Shown here: piece by piece, positions 25,816 through 36,300 of the stretch
Layout: each line of letters begins with the position of its first letter
How positions within the stretch are numbered: position 1 is the stretch's first letter
Source of the DNA: Daejeonia sp002484105
GTDB taxonomy: Bacteria > Bacteroidota > Bacteroidia > Flavobacteriales > Weeksellaceae
Direction of reading: 5' to 3'
Length of the DNA: 64,000 bases
Assembly: GCF_051175565.1 (NCBI RefSeq)
Contig: NZ_CP195105.1
Location: forward strand, 1,178,001-1,242,000
The notes under the pieces: generated by a model
The model's input: only the letters and a program-made list of their open reading frames with translations
The model's database searches: none
Told to the model about the DNA's origin: nothing
Program-made: the position numbers and the translations under genes

Positions 25816-27930
25816 TTATTTTCCCGTTCTGTTGAGTTGCTCCTGCACTTCGGTGTCGCGAACGCTGTCGTCTATTTCTTTTCCGGATTTGAAATACCAG
25901 GTGAATCCCGCTGAAACTGTTCTGGATTTGAATTTCATATAATCATAACTGTAGACTCCGCTGATATCGCTGTAGGATTTGGAACGGTCTGTGTTGAAAA
26001 TATCATCAATGCCTATGGTGATTCTGGCTTTTTCCTTCCAGAGTGGAATATAGAGATTAGCGCTGCTTCCCAAATTTCCGTAATCATAGGAATATTGGTA
26101 TCTGGAAGGACTGCTGTAGCTGAAACTCAGATCCAGCGAAATTTTTCCGGGAAGTTTGAAACTTTGCGTGCTCTCTCCGGTAAAATAAAATCCTTTATAA
26201 AAATCCGAAGTTGCCGGCAGACGAAAATCCCGATAAACAAAATTGAATTTGTTGTAGGTAGTCCAGAAACCTGCAAATTTTACCGGAATGCTCAGGTTGA
26301 GCAGCAGCTGGTTGAGGAAACCTGCATTTTCGGGTTGGGTGAATATATTGTGGTTTTCAATAATTTTCGGAATCGAGACAATATTGTCTGTAGAATATCG
26401 GTATTGAAGAATCAGTGAATATTTTTGTTTATAGGTATAGCCGGATTGCGCTACATAGGAAATAACCGGTCGGAGATTCTCGTTTCCGGAAGAATATTCG
26501 TTCGGTGGCTGAAAAAATACGGTCGGATCATAACTGAAGAAACTCGGCCTCCGCATTCTTTTTTCCAGATGAAAATAGACAGAATGATCTTTGTTTATTG
26601 CCATTGAAACCTGCAGTGTCGGCAGAAAGCTGTTGTACTTCTGGCTGCCATAAAGACCGGAACGGTTTCTGAATTTGTCATCCGTATATTCGTTGCGGAT
26701 ACCGGCATTATACGTGAATTTCCCCGATTTCAGCTGGTATTTTGCATATCCGGCGAAGATATTTTCAAAAAGGTTGAAACGTTGGGAATTGTCCTCTTCA
26801 AAGATTTCATTTTCGTAATAATCCAGCACGTTCAGGTTGGAACTATAGGAGTACTTCAAGCCGAAATCCAGTTGGTTGTTTTCATCAAAAACCTTTTTGT
26901 AATCGGCCGAAGAAGTAAAAATTCCGTAATACAGTTTGCTGTTCTGCCGGGAATTTTCTGTCGTTTGTTCAGGGGTGTTGGCATTATTTGTTATACTGTG
27001 GAATGGGACACGGAAAAATTCTGTGGCGTAATCGGTGCTGAGGGTCAGCGTACTTCCTGTGTCATCAGGCTGATGGGTAAACTGCAGGGAAAATGTATGT
27101 GTATCGTCCAGATTTTCGTAACGGTTGCGCACACTGGCGGTACTGTCGGATACCGTGGCCATCTGGAAATGATACAGCACATCGCGCTTTTTGTTCAGGT
27201 CTTTGTCCACTGTATAATTGTAGAGAAAACTCAGGGCACTTCTGTCGTTGAAATCATAATCCAGATTCAGCATTGCATTGTATCCTTGTCTCTTGAGGGT
27301 GAAGGTACTGGTTCCGGTTCGCAGGAGTTCATCCTGAATATTCATCAGGCTGTTGCCGTGTGCGGAGGAAAAAGCATCCCAGTAGTTTCCGGAAACGTAG
27401 ATCCTCAGTTTTTTGGTACTGGCGATAAATGTTCCGTCAAAATTTTTCCCGAATTTGTCGGCGCGATAGTCCGATCCGGCTTTCAGGGAAGCCTGGATAC
27501 CTTCTACTTTCCGCATATTAATGACGATTTGCACATCATATTTACTGTCCATAGAAGCATCGGCTCTGTCATTGATTTCGATACTTTTAATGCTTTTGGC
27601 ATCAATGGATTCCAGGAATGTTTTCCGTTGGCTCTCATTGATTTTTACTTCTTTCCCGTTCACAATGATTTGGACACGGCTGCTTCCCAGCACGCTGGTT
27701 CCGCTTACGTTGGGAGCAAATGAAAGGATAGTGAGTGCATTGTCTTTTTCTTCGAGATCGCTTCCGGCGACATTCAGGATGACACCTTTTTCCGTCTGTT
27801 CAATTGGTTTCTTTTTACCTTGCAGAACGACTTCCTGAATGTTTTTAGATGATATTGAATCTTTCTCCTGAGCGTAAAAAAATACCGGAACCGAAATGAT
27901 TCCCAACAGGCAGAGCAGATACTTCTTCAT
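25816..27930 (-). CDS. Outer-membrane beta-barrel protein, TonB-receptor-like (OMP_b-brl_3 type)
   Basis: 704 residues from the ATG at 27930, which gives the signal peptide MKKYLLCLLGIISVPVFFYAQ; an upstream ATG at 27948 overlaps the -7 element. A short plug-like region (IQEVVLQGKKKPIEQTEKGV, then RVQIIVNGKEVKINESQR) is followed by a barrel rich in alternating aromatic strands. Unlike many relatives it shows no N-terminal carboxypeptidase-regulatory-like domain. It faces the binding lipoprotein gene tail to tail, which hints at but does not prove a shared import function. Confidence 0.82.
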   Translation of the reverse strand: MKKYLLCLLGIISVPVFFYAQEKDSISSKNIQEVVLQGKKKPIEQTEKGVILNVAGSDLEEKDNALTILSFAPNVSGTSVLGSSRVQIIVNGKEVKINESQRKTFLESIDAKSIKSIEINDRADASMDSKYDVQIVINMRKVEGIQASLKAGSDYRADKFGKNFDGTFIASTKKLRIYVSGNYWDAFSSAHGNSLMNIQDELLRTGTSTFTLKRQGYNAMLNLDYDFNDRSALSFLYNYTVDKDLNKKRDVLYHFQMATVSDSTASVRNRYENLDDTHTFSLQFTHQPDDTGSTLTLSTDYATEFFRVPFHSITNNANTPEQTTENSRQNSKLYYGIFTSSADYKKVFDENNQLDFGLKYSYSSNLNVLDYYENEIFEEDNSQRFNLFENIFAGYAKYQLKSGKFTYNAGIRNEYTDDKFRNRSGLYGSQKYNSFLPTLQVSMAINKDHSVYFHLEKRMRRPSFFSYDPTVFFQPPNEYSSGNENLRPVISYVAQSGYTYKQKYSLILQYRYSTDNIVSIPKIIENHNIFTQPENAGFLNQLLLNLSIPVKFAGFWTTYNKFNFVYRDFRLPATSDFYKGFYFTGESTQSFKLPGKISLDLSFSYSSPSRYQYSYDYGNLGSSANLYIPLWKEKARITIGIDDIFNTDRSKSYSDISGVYSYDYMKFKSRTVSAGFTWYFKSGKEIDDSVRDTEVQEQLNRTGK

Positions 27931-27945
27931 TAATAGATTTTGAAA

Positions 27946-27953
27946 CAAAATTA
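27946..27953 (-). promoter_or_regulatory. Promoter -7 element TAATTTTG for the barrel protein
   Basis: Minus-strand TAnnTTTG match 15 bases upstream of the ATG at 27930; it decides against the longer start. Confidence 0.5.
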
Positions 27954-28148
27954 AAAAAAAAGTGTATGATGTTCGTTTTTGACAAAAATTCCGGTATTAA
28001 AATGATAAATATCATCTGAATAGCGCTGAATTTTGATATTATTGTTTTTAATATGCGTTTTCGCAGGTTTTCTTTCCGAGGTATTGCTGTCGGGTTCGCC
28101 ATCGGAGACTGGAGTAAAATTTTTCAGCCTCCTCTGGTTCTCAAATCT

Positions 28149-28156
28149 TATATTTG
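28149..28156 (+). promoter_or_regulatory. Promoter -7 element TATATTTG for mtgA
   Basis: Perfect TAnnTTTG match 29 bases upstream of the mtgA ATG. Confidence 0.55.
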
Positions 28157-28185
28157 CAGCAGATTTCTGATCAAAATTTACAGTT

Positions 28186-28830
28186 ATGTGGAAAATCTTC
28201 AAGCGAATTGTTTATCTTCTTGTGCTCGCCAATATTCTGTTTATTGTACTCGGGAGGTTTTTCAACCCGCCCATTACCCTGACACAGATAGGGGGTATGA
28301 TCAAATACGGAAAACTCGACCGCGACTATATTTCGTATGATGATATGGGCAGCAATGTCAAAAAAGCCGTCATTGCATCCGAAGACCAGAAATTTTTCAG
28401 TCACAACGGATTTGATTATGAAGCCATAGAAAAAGCCATGGATCATAATCAGAAAGGGAAAAAAATCCGTGGTGGAAGTACTATTTCGCAGCAGACGGCA
28501 AAAAATATTTTCCTCTGGCAGGGCAGGAGCTGGTTTCGCAAAGGACTCGAAGCCGTCTATACTTTCCTAATCGAAAAAGTATGGGGCAAAGATATCATCC
28601 TGGAACGTTACCTGAATTCCATCGAAATGGGCCAGGGAGTTTTCGGGGTAGAGGCTGCCTCCGAATATTATTTTGGCAAACATTCCAAAGATCTGACGAA
28701 GAGCGAGGCTGCGTGGATAGCCGCCGTGCTGCCCAATCCGAAGAAATATGATCCGAAAAATCCCAGTTCTTATCTGCGAAGGAAACACAGTTGGATTATG
28801 CGGCAGATGAACTATGTCCGCCTGAAATAG
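28186..28830 (+). CDS. mtgA: Monofunctional biosynthetic peptidoglycan transglycosylase
   Basis: 214 residues. One N-terminal membrane anchor (about 8-24) and a periplasmic GT51 domain that polymerises lipid II glycan chains. The catalytic Glu66 is in ASEDQKFFSHNGFD, and GGSTISQQTAKNIFL (about 96-110) and the EKVWGKDIILERYLNSIEMG pieces are characteristic. There is no transpeptidase domain, as expected for MtgA. Only 16 bases separate it from the next gene, but that gap holds another promoter element. Confidence 0.94.
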   Translation: MWKIFKRIVYLLVLANILFIVLGRFFNPPITLTQIGGMIKYGKLDRDYISYDDMGSNVKKAVIASEDQKFFSHNGFDYEAIEKAMDHNQKGKKIRGGSTISQQTAKNIFLWQGRSWFRKGLEAVYTFLIEKVWGKDIILERYLNSIEMGQGVFGVEAASEYYFGKHSKDLTKSEAAWIAAVLPNPKKYDPKNPSSYLRRKHSWIMRQMNYVRLK

Positions 28831-28838
28831 TATATTTG
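28831..28838 (+). promoter_or_regulatory. Promoter -7 element TATATTTG in the mtgA-Gcr gap
   Basis: Perfect TAnnTTTG match starting right after the mtgA stop and ending eight bases before the ATG at 28847. Confidence 0.5.
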
Positions 28839-28846
28839 TCTCAGAT

Positions 28847-30868
28847 ATGGGAATTTTCAGCTTTACCAAAGATCCGTTCAACAGCATTCTGAAGAAGTAT
28901 TTTACGTTTCAGAACGAAACAGTGTCGCTGGAGCCGATGGCAGAATTGCTGCAGAGTTTCCGGAAAACAGATTTTGAAGCGGTGGTGGATTTTCTGAAAC
29001 AGCATCCACAGATCACCACAAATTTCAGCTATTATATCCACCGTATTTTTGAAGGAAAACCGTTCAATCTTTCGCTGACGGAGGCTGACATTCTTTCTGA
29101 AAATGCCTTTTTCCCGGAACTGAAAAAACGTTTTATCGATTCTATACTTCCCGCCGTTGAGAACGAAAATACCGTTTGGTATATCGTAGACAATGTAACG
29201 GTGACGCCCCTATCGGATCTGAAGTATTTCAGAAATGTCCGTCCGCAGCTTCTGGATGAGTTTTTTTCGCTCCTGAAAATTGATGATTTCATTCGAAAGC
29301 CGGGGGTGAAGCGTGATATTCTGCTCTCCATGAATATTCTTGCATGGCGTGTGATTGGGAATGCTATGGATGCCGAGGTGATGCGCATGGTGCCCGAATA
29401 CCGGAATCTGGACAACCCGTTTATTGCCCTTCAGGACGAACTTGATATGCTGAACGAAGAGTTTCGCAAGGATGAGAAACTGGAACTCCATTCTAAAGAC
29501 GAACGGTACAAACAGTTGAAAATTTATCTTCAGCAGTGTCAGGATTTTGTTAACAAAGCTTTCAAAAATTCACGTATTTATGGTATTTCCGGCAAGATTA
29601 ACCAGTCGCTTCTTAAAATTCGGCAGCAACTGACAAGGATGCAGGATATTCTGGCACTGATGGTTTTTGATACGCCGTATGATGACGTCAAAAATTCGCG
29701 GCAGCTGGTATTCAATATTCTGAAATACAAATCCCACAAGAATAATCTTGGTGAATTTGCCAACGAAAGTACAAGACTGCTCTCTCATCTGATCACCAAC
29801 CATACCGCCGAAACCGGTTCGCACTACATCACAACCGGTACCAGAGGTTACATAAAAATGTTCTGGAAGGCCAGTGGCGGAGGCGTGATTGTCGGTGCAC
29901 TCTGCGTACTGAAAATGCTGTATTCCTACTATCCCGGAAGCGAATTTCTGCATGCCGTGATGTATTCCTTCAATTATGCGATGGGCTTCATCATGATTTA
30001 TCTGATGCAGTATACACTGGCTACCAAACAGCCTGCAATGACGGCGGCAACGATGGCTAAGGTACTTTCGGAAGGGCAGAATACCAGAAAGAACTATGAG
30101 GAATTTGCATTGGTGGTCTCCAAAATGTTCCGGTCGCAGTTTATCGCATTTATCGGGAATGTGATTTTTGCATTTCCCGTCGCACTGGCCATCATTTATG
30201 GTCTTGATGTACTGCTGAACCAGAATCTTGCAATAGACAAGTCGGCTACCTTACTGAAAGATCTTGACCCTTTCGAATCCAAAGCAATATTTCATGCTTG
30301 TATTGCTGGTTTTTATCTTTTCCTGTCAGGGATTATCGCCGGCAATGTGGGCAACAACTCGGTTTTTTACCAGATTCCGCTGCGTATTGCCAAAAATCCG
30401 ATGATTAACCTGCTGATTGGTGAAAAATATGCAAAGGCCCTCTCAAGGTTTTATTCCCGCAACTGGGCGGGCATCATGTCCAATTTATGGTTTGGTGTTT
30501 TTCTTGGAGTTACCGGACCTGTGGGCAAGTTTCTCGGCCTGGATCTGGATATCCGCCACATAACATTTGCTGCCGGGAATTTTGCACTCGGCCTTTATGG
30601 TATGGATTTTTCGGTAACGGCCAAAGTGTTCTGGATTTGTCTGGTGACGGTGTTCCTGATCGGATTCTTTAATTTTATTATCAGTTTTGGATTGTCTATG
30701 GCGCTGGCTTTACGTTCCAGAAGAATAGATTTCTCCGAGTTGATGAATATTTTCAGGGAAATCTACCGGTTTTTTATGAAAAATCCGCTGCGTTTTTTTG
30801 TCCCAATCCGTTCCAGACTTGATTCAAAAGTACGAGAAACCATTGATAAAACGGTTTCTAAAAAATAA
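28847..30868 (+). CDS. Gcr-type (so-called site-specific recombinase family) membrane protein
   Basis: 673 residues. The N-terminal half (about 1-330) is soluble and helix-rich; the C-terminal half has roughly six hydrophobic segments (around 345-365, 370-395, 435-465, 485-510, 545-570, 605-635). This architecture and segments such as HLITNHTAETGSHYITTGTR and KALSRFYSRNWAGIMSNLWFG (read in parts) resemble the family named after gonococcal Gcr. I see no recombinase catalytic motif; a membrane role is far more likely. It follows mtgA, suggesting an envelope function. Its 3' end overlaps the convergent dciA-like gene by 11 bases. Confidence 0.7.
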   Translation: MGIFSFTKDPFNSILKKYFTFQNETVSLEPMAELLQSFRKTDFEAVVDFLKQHPQITTNFSYYIHRIFEGKPFNLSLTEADILSENAFFPELKKRFIDSILPAVENENTVWYIVDNVTVTPLSDLKYFRNVRPQLLDEFFSLLKIDDFIRKPGVKRDILLSMNILAWRVIGNAMDAEVMRMVPEYRNLDNPFIALQDELDMLNEEFRKDEKLELHSKDERYKQLKIYLQQCQDFVNKAFKNSRIYGISGKINQSLLKIRQQLTRMQDILALMVFDTPYDDVKNSRQLVFNILKYKSHKNNLGEFANESTRLLSHLITNHTAETGSHYITTGTRGYIKMFWKASGGGVIVGALCVLKMLYSYYPGSEFLHAVMYSFNYAMGFIMIYLMQYTLATKQPAMTAATMAKVLSEGQNTRKNYEEFALVVSKMFRSQFIAFIGNVIFAFPVALAIIYGLDVLLNQNLAIDKSATLLKDLDPFESKAIFHACIAGFYLFLSGIIAGNVGNNSVFYQIPLRIAKNPMINLLIGEKYAKALSRFYSRNWAGIMSNLWFGVFLGVTGPVGKFLGLDLDIRHITFAAGNFALGLYGMDFSVTAKVFWICLVTVFLIGFFNFIISFGLSMALALRSRRIDFSELMNIFREIYRFFMKNPLRFFVPIRSRLDSKVRETIDKTVSKK

Positions 30869-31151
30869 CAAGGTCCTCAATTTTTTCGGTGCTGAATTTT
30901 TCCTGAAATTTCTTTAGAAAGAAGGATTTTCTCATCCTGAAATCATTTTTCATGAGCGGAGAAATAATGCGGATAATCACAACTTTATCTTTGATATTGA
31001 CACTCTGTATCTCACTGAAAAGAGATGCATCAAGATATTCCTGCAGAAAATCCCGGACTTCAAAGGCCAGAAGCTTTTCTTCAAATCCGTAGATTTTTGC
31101 GAGGGACTGTACCAACTCGGACGACGTATAGGATCTTCTTTTTTTCTGCAT
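30858..31151 (-). CDS. dciA: DUF721 / DciA-like protein
   Basis: 97 residues, small and basic, with the DUF721 pattern (SSELVQSLAKIYGFEEKLLA at the start, then KDKVVIIRIISPLMKNDFRM-type strands). DciA proteins help load the replicative helicase in bacteria lacking DnaC, and DUF721 genes often lie next to recF. Here it lies downstream of recF on the same strand but behind its own terminator-promoter pair. The symbol is by family similarity only. Confidence 0.7.
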   Translation of the reverse strand: MQKKRRSYTSSELVQSLAKIYGFEEKLLAFEVRDFLQEYLDASLFSEIQSVNIKDKVVIIRIISPLMKNDFRMRKSFFLKKFQEKFSTEKIEDLVIF

Positions 31152-31167
31152 ATTTCACCTGAAAGCC

Positions 31168-31175
31168 CAAAGATA
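31168..31175 (-). promoter_or_regulatory. Promoter -7 element TATCTTTG for the dciA-like gene
   Basis: Minus-strand perfect TAnnTTTG match 16 bases upstream of the ATG at 31151. Confidence 0.6.
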
Positions 31176-31184
31176 CAAACATTA

Positions 31185-31209
31185 AAAAACTTATCCGTTG
31201 CCGGATAAG
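31185..31209 (-). terminator. Terminator between recF and the dciA-like gene
   Basis: On the minus strand the stem CTTATCCG / CGGATAAG with a 4-base loop is followed by a T-run. Confidence 0.7.
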
Positions 31210-31466
31210 CTTTCTTCAAAAAAATTAAAAAGATAAAAAAGATAATAAAAAGATATGAAATCACCCTTGTTTCAGAGAGCTTTTTGAAATCTATTTTTAT
31301 TTAGAATTAGTAAAAATAATGTCAAATGTAAGCAATATTTCTTTTCCATCCGGAATTTGAAGATGAAATTTTTAAAAAAAGCAGAGATTAAGTACGGTTT
31401 GGTTTATAAATATCTTATATTCAATATCTTATATTTGATATTTACGAGGGTTTTTACGTTGTGATT

Positions 31467-32546
31467 TTAGATTTCAAAAATCCGGCTCTCTTCGTTAATC
31501 CGTTTTACGACACTTTCTGTACGCTGGCGGTGGGTGTCGGAAATAAACATCTGGCCAAACTTTTCTTTGTTTACCAACTCAATTAACTGTGAGACACGGT
31601 GATCGTCCAGCTTGTCGAAGATATCATCCAGAAGCAGGACAGGCGTTTTCCCGGTCAGTTCCTTGATACGGTTGATCTGGGCAAGTTTCAGGGAGATCAG
31701 AAAAGATTTTTGCTGTCCCTGCGAACCTGTTTTCTTGATGAGGATGCCGTCCATTTCAAACAGCAGATCGTCTTTATGGATTCCTTTTGAGGTGTAGGTC
31801 AGCTGGCGGTCGCGTTCCAGATGAAGACTCAGCAGGTTTTCCATGCTTTCTTCCTTCAGATGTGATTCGTACAAAACGCTCACTTCTTCTTTACCGCCCG
31901 AAATAATTTCGTAAAAATGCTGTACTACAGGATTCAGTTTTTCGACAAAATCTTTCCTGCGTTCAAAAATCCGTGTCGCATATTCTGCCATCGGATGGTT
32001 GTAGATCTCCAGAGAGTCCGCATCAAAAGTCCTGTTTTTTGCAAAGTATTTTAAGAGAGCATTGCGTTGCACAAGTGTTTTCTGGTATTGGATCAGATCA
32101 AACAGATACGGAGTGTCGGTCTGCGAAATCATCGAATCGAGAAACTTTCTGCGGCTTTCTCCCGAATCGGAAATCAGGTTGGAGTCGTAAGGCGAAATCA
32201 TTACACTGGGGAGATATCCGACATGATCGGCAAGACGGTCATAAGCTTTTTCGTTTTTGCGGATCACTTTTTTGCTGTCTCTGGGTTGTAGTATCCGGAT
32301 TATGTCTTCTTTTTCCTGATTGCAGATCTGTGCTTCGATACTGAAAAAATCTTCACCACGGCGGATATTGTTCACATCACTGTTGCCGAGAAAGCTTTTC
32401 CCGACAGAAAGATAATGCAGGGCATCCAGAATATTGGTTTTTCCCACGCCATTGTTGCCCACAAAACAGTTGATCTGCGGCGAGAACTCAAAATGCTGTT
32501 GCGGATGGTTCTTGAAATTAATCAGAGAAAGCTTTTCGACATTCAT
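31467..32546 (-). CDS. recF: DNA replication and repair protein RecF
   Basis: 359 residues. An SMC-like ATPase that helps RecOR load RecA at gaps. Walker A GNNGVGKT is at 30-37, the signature region KTGSQGQQKSFLISLKLAQ lies near 270-288, and Walker B/LLLDDIFDKLD follows. It starts nine bases after the stop of the UbiA-like gene on the same strand, so the two are probably co-transcribed. It is not next to dnaA or dnaN here. Confidence 0.95.
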   Translation of the reverse strand: MNVEKLSLINFKNHPQQHFEFSPQINCFVGNNGVGKTNILDALHYLSVGKSFLGNSDVNNIRRGEDFFSIEAQICNQEKEDIIRILQPRDSKKVIRKNEKAYDRLADHVGYLPSVMISPYDSNLISDSGESRRKFLDSMISQTDTPYLFDLIQYQKTLVQRNALLKYFAKNRTFDADSLEIYNHPMAEYATRIFERRKDFVEKLNPVVQHFYEIISGGKEEVSVLYESHLKEESMENLLSLHLERDRQLTYTSKGIHKDDLLFEMDGILIKKTGSQGQQKSFLISLKLAQINRIKELTGKTPVLLLDDIFDKLDDHRVSQLIELVNKEKFGQMFISDTHRQRTESVVKRINEESRIFEI

Positions 32547-32555
32547 GCTTCAAAA

Positions 32556-33305
32556 TTACTTCAATAAAACCAGAAACAAAAACGGAAGCATGGAGCAGCT
32601 CTCTACCCAGAAAGAAAAATAGGTGTGGCGGCGGGTACTTTCGGAAAAAAAAATCAGGGCAAAAGTAACGGCTGCTGACAGAAAAAAAGCCAAAGAATAC
32701 ATGCTTTCCAAGGTGAAAACCGCAATCATAACGGAAGCAAAAATCATCAGATAAGCAAGATATTTGGTGTTCTGTTCCCCGATGATTTTCGGGAAAGTTA
32801 CGATATCATCTTCATGCATGTCGCGAATATCAAATGGCAGTACCAGCGCTGTAACAAACAAGAAACTGACGGCAAAAACCGGAATATTAAACTCCGGAAC
32901 GCTCAGCCACGCATTTACCAGCCCCCAGACCATCCCAACGTAGAAAACCTTCAGCAAAGGGATTTTCCGGATATAGGTTTCCAGAAAAAAACTGTTGTAC
33001 AGCAAACCAAGAATGACGATGAACGCCCACTTGTAAAGCCTTTCGATATTATGATTGTGGATGATGAGTGCCGCACAGATGCCTCCCGCAATAATGTTGA
33101 CCAGCAAAGTGCGCCGGAAATACTGCGAATGCTGGTATTTGGTATACAGATATCCGCAAAAATATGTGATAAAGATCAGCACGGCTGTCGGGAAACGGAA
33201 CGTATTTTGTTTCAGCATGAAAAATGTTGCCAGCAGTGTGCCTGCCAGAGAAACATATATCTGGCTGTCTATAATATATTTTTTTAGTATTTTTAGAAAA
33301 TCCAT
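32556..33305 (-). CDS. UbiA-like prenyltransferase-family membrane protein
   Basis: 249 residues with about seven to eight membrane helices. Loops hold Asp/Asn-rich motifs placed as in the UbiA superfamily: HNHNIERLYKWAF-type and LPFDIRDMHEDD, the latter resembling the second Asp-rich motif (DxxD), while the first is poorly conserved. Substrates are unknown; it may be a divergent, non-quinone member. It precedes recF by nine bases and diverges from the macroglobulin gene. Confidence 0.6.
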   Translation of the reverse strand: MDFLKILKKYIIDSQIYVSLAGTLLATFFMLKQNTFRFPTAVLIFITYFCGYLYTKYQHSQYFRRTLLVNIIAGGICAALIIHNHNIERLYKWAFIVILGLLYNSFFLETYIRKIPLLKVFYVGMVWGLVNAWLSVPEFNIPVFAVSFLFVTALVLPFDIRDMHEDDIVTFPKIIGEQNTKYLAYLMIFASVMIAVFTLESMYSLAFFLSAAVTFALIFFSESTRRHTYFSFWVESCSMLPFLFLVLLK

Positions 33306-33375
33306 CCGAAAAGCAAAAAAACGAAAATATTCTCAGTAACCGTTTTTTTCGCAGGAAGGATCATAAAATTTTGTT

Positions 33376-36300
33376 ATGAAAAAGATATCGTTTTTTTTGT
33401 TCATTCTATGCTATACCTTTATGTTATCTCAAAATTATTACATCCAGCAATGGAAGAAAATAGAAGACAATTCACAAAAAGGATTGTACAAAAGCAACCT
33501 GCCACTGATAAAGGATATCCAGGACCGTGCCCGCAATGATCAGAATACGGTGCAGCTTATCAAAGCTCTGAAAGCAGAGTTCAGCGTGGTTCTCAGTACG
33601 GAAGATGATCCGCAGAATAATGCGGTTTCCGGTTTTTTTGAAAGACTGCAACAGGAAAAAGAAAACATCAGAAAAAGCGATCGTCTGTTTTTCCGGTTGA
33701 TGGAGAATGAATTTGTTTCGGAATATTATGCCGGTAATTCCTGGAAAATCAACCGCCGGACAGCGATGGACGAACAGAATCTGAAATCGGTTGAAACCTG
33801 GAGCCGCTTGGATTTCAGAAATTATCTCCGGAAAGAATATGCCGAACTGGATCAGCAGAAAAAAGAACTGCGCCACATCAGTCTCACTCAATATAAGGAA
33901 ATCTTTGAAGGACAACCGGATTTTGATTATTTTCCCACTCTTGCTAACTGGTTTGCTGTTCAGTATATCCGTTTTCTGAATAATGACGGACTTTTTACCC
34001 CGAACGAAAAGAAAGCCAACCAGACGTTAATCAACAGCATTTTTAATGAGGAAATTGACGCTAATGCGGGCAATGTTAAACTTTATTTTCAGGATAAAAA
34101 ACTGAATGCCAACTGTGATTTTAGCAACTGTACAGACCGGGCAGCGCAGCTTGAAAATCTCTTCCGGTCTTCTGCAGCCGGCGATTATAAGGTTTACATC
34201 GCCTGGGAACTGATGAATGAGCTGAGTTCTATGCAGAAGTTTGGTGAGGCTCTTGAAATGGCTTCCGAAGCAAGAAAACAGTACCCGAAATCCATATTTG
34301 TCACCAACATTGAGTCTGCAGAAAACCAGATCCGAAATCCTCAGCTGACGCTGGCTTACGAAACCGCTGCACAGCCAGGACGGCCGGTGCAGTTGGTGGC
34401 AGAGGCCAAGAATGTATCCAAATTTTCCCTTCGAATTTATAAAGCGGACGATCGGGAAAGTTTTATGAAATATGTAAATGAAAATTACAATTTTCCCTTT
34501 TCTTCCGTTAAGAAAACATTTGTCCGGAAAGACGATTTTATTTTGCCCGCGAAATCGGATTTCAAAACCTACCGGACTTCAGTAGCGCTCAAACCGCTTC
34601 CGGCTGGGATGTATATGGCAGAATACTGGGTAGGTGAAACCATGCAGAAAGATTTTTATTTCATTGTTTCAGACTACCGCGTGGTTTATATGAGCCGTAA
34701 AGGCGGAAAAAGCGATATTCTCAGGCTTGCGGACAACGAAACCGGGCGCTCTCCTAAAAATGCAGATTTGTCTGTGATGTCCTGTTCCCGCGGCAATAAA
34801 ATCAATATAAATTCTGCAAAAACCGATGAAAACGGAGCCTTTATCCTTCCTGAAAATTCTCAGAACAGAAATTATTTGCAGAATTTCCTCATTCAGGTGA
34901 ACGGAAAAGACCAGTATGTCTTTTGGCAGAATGGCAGCAGCTACTATAGTCGTGTATCAGGAAATAATACCAGCGCCAAAGTGCAGGTTTTTCTGGACCG
35001 CGCCATCTATCGTCCGGGGCAGACGGTATATTTTAAAGTCATCACAACGCAGTTACTGAACAACAAAGAATCTGTACTTGCAGGAGAGCCACTGAAAATT
35101 ACCCTTTCGGATGCGAATGGACAGGAAGTGTCGGTTCAGAATTCCATTACGGGAAATTATGGTTCCTGCACCGGAAGTTTTGTGCTTCCAAAAGGCCGTC
35201 TGAACGGGAACTTTTCCCTTCAGGTGGATGGGAAATCTGCCGATGGCTACAAAAGTTTTTTGGTGGAAGAATACAAACGTCCAAATTTTGAGGTAACATT
35301 TGATCCTGTTAAAGAGGAATATCAGTATGGGCAGACCATTCAGCTGAAAGGAAAAGCCGTTTCGTATTCCGGTGTGCCGCTCAGTAATGTTGAGGTTCAG
35401 TATGAAATCAAGAAACAGGACATCCGCTGGAAATATTTCTGGTGGTTTCCGCAGAATTATCAGGAAAATTCTGTTCTCGGAAATGCCACAACCAACGAAA
35501 AAGGTGAGTTTACGATTACCCTCAGCCTTCAGAAAGATGAAGCTTTAAAGGGAATTCAGGTAGATAATTATCAGATTAATGCTTCGGCGACAGATATTAA
35601 TGGCGAAACTCAGGATGCACAGACCCATCTGCGTGTGGCCTCTGTTTCCCATTATATTGATGCAGAAAATATTGGAAATGTCTTCTCTGACGACGACATC
35701 AGGATAAATGTTACAACCAGAAATTACAATGGCCAGGAACTGAAAAAGAATTATCATGTTACGCTGGAAAAACTCATGGAACCGGAACGGGTTTTCCGGG
35801 ATAATTTTCAGAATAACATTCAGAATCTTCCGCAAATGACGAAAGACGAATTTGTGAGGATGTTTCCACATGATTATTTCGACAAAAGCGACCTGCGCGA
35901 AAACTGGAAAACCGAAAAATCTGTTATTGGTGATGCACTGCAAAACAGTATGCAGCAACTCAATCTGGGGAAACTCCCTGCCGGAACCTACCGTATGCTT
36001 CTCTTTAACAGGGAAGGGCAGGATACGATAAAAGCGGTGCAGTACTTCAGTGTATGGGACAAAAAAAGTCTCGAAAAAAATCAGAAACCATTTTTGCAGG
36101 TGATAGCACCCAAAACACTTTTCCAACATGGTGAAAAAGCGCGTTTCTATATTTATACGGCAGTGCCGGATGCACTCGTCTACATTTTTGTCCAGAACGG
36201 ACAGAAAAAAACAGAAACCTATGCGAAAAATGCCCGCAACGGACTTTTGGTGTATGAGGTTCAGATTCCGGAAGATACGTCTGTTACCCATCTGCAGGTG

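Larger units (their letters stand above)
31152..31466. other. AT-rich intergenic region recF-dciA
   Basis: No gene is seen. It holds a hairpin terminator and a -7 promoter element near its left end; the remainder (31215-31460) is AT-rich with no recognised signal. Confidence 0.55.

Noticed and set aside
28847..30868. Gcr-type protein as a mobile-element recombinase
   Set aside because: There are no catalytic recombinase motifs, several membrane helices and no flanking repeats or att-like sites.
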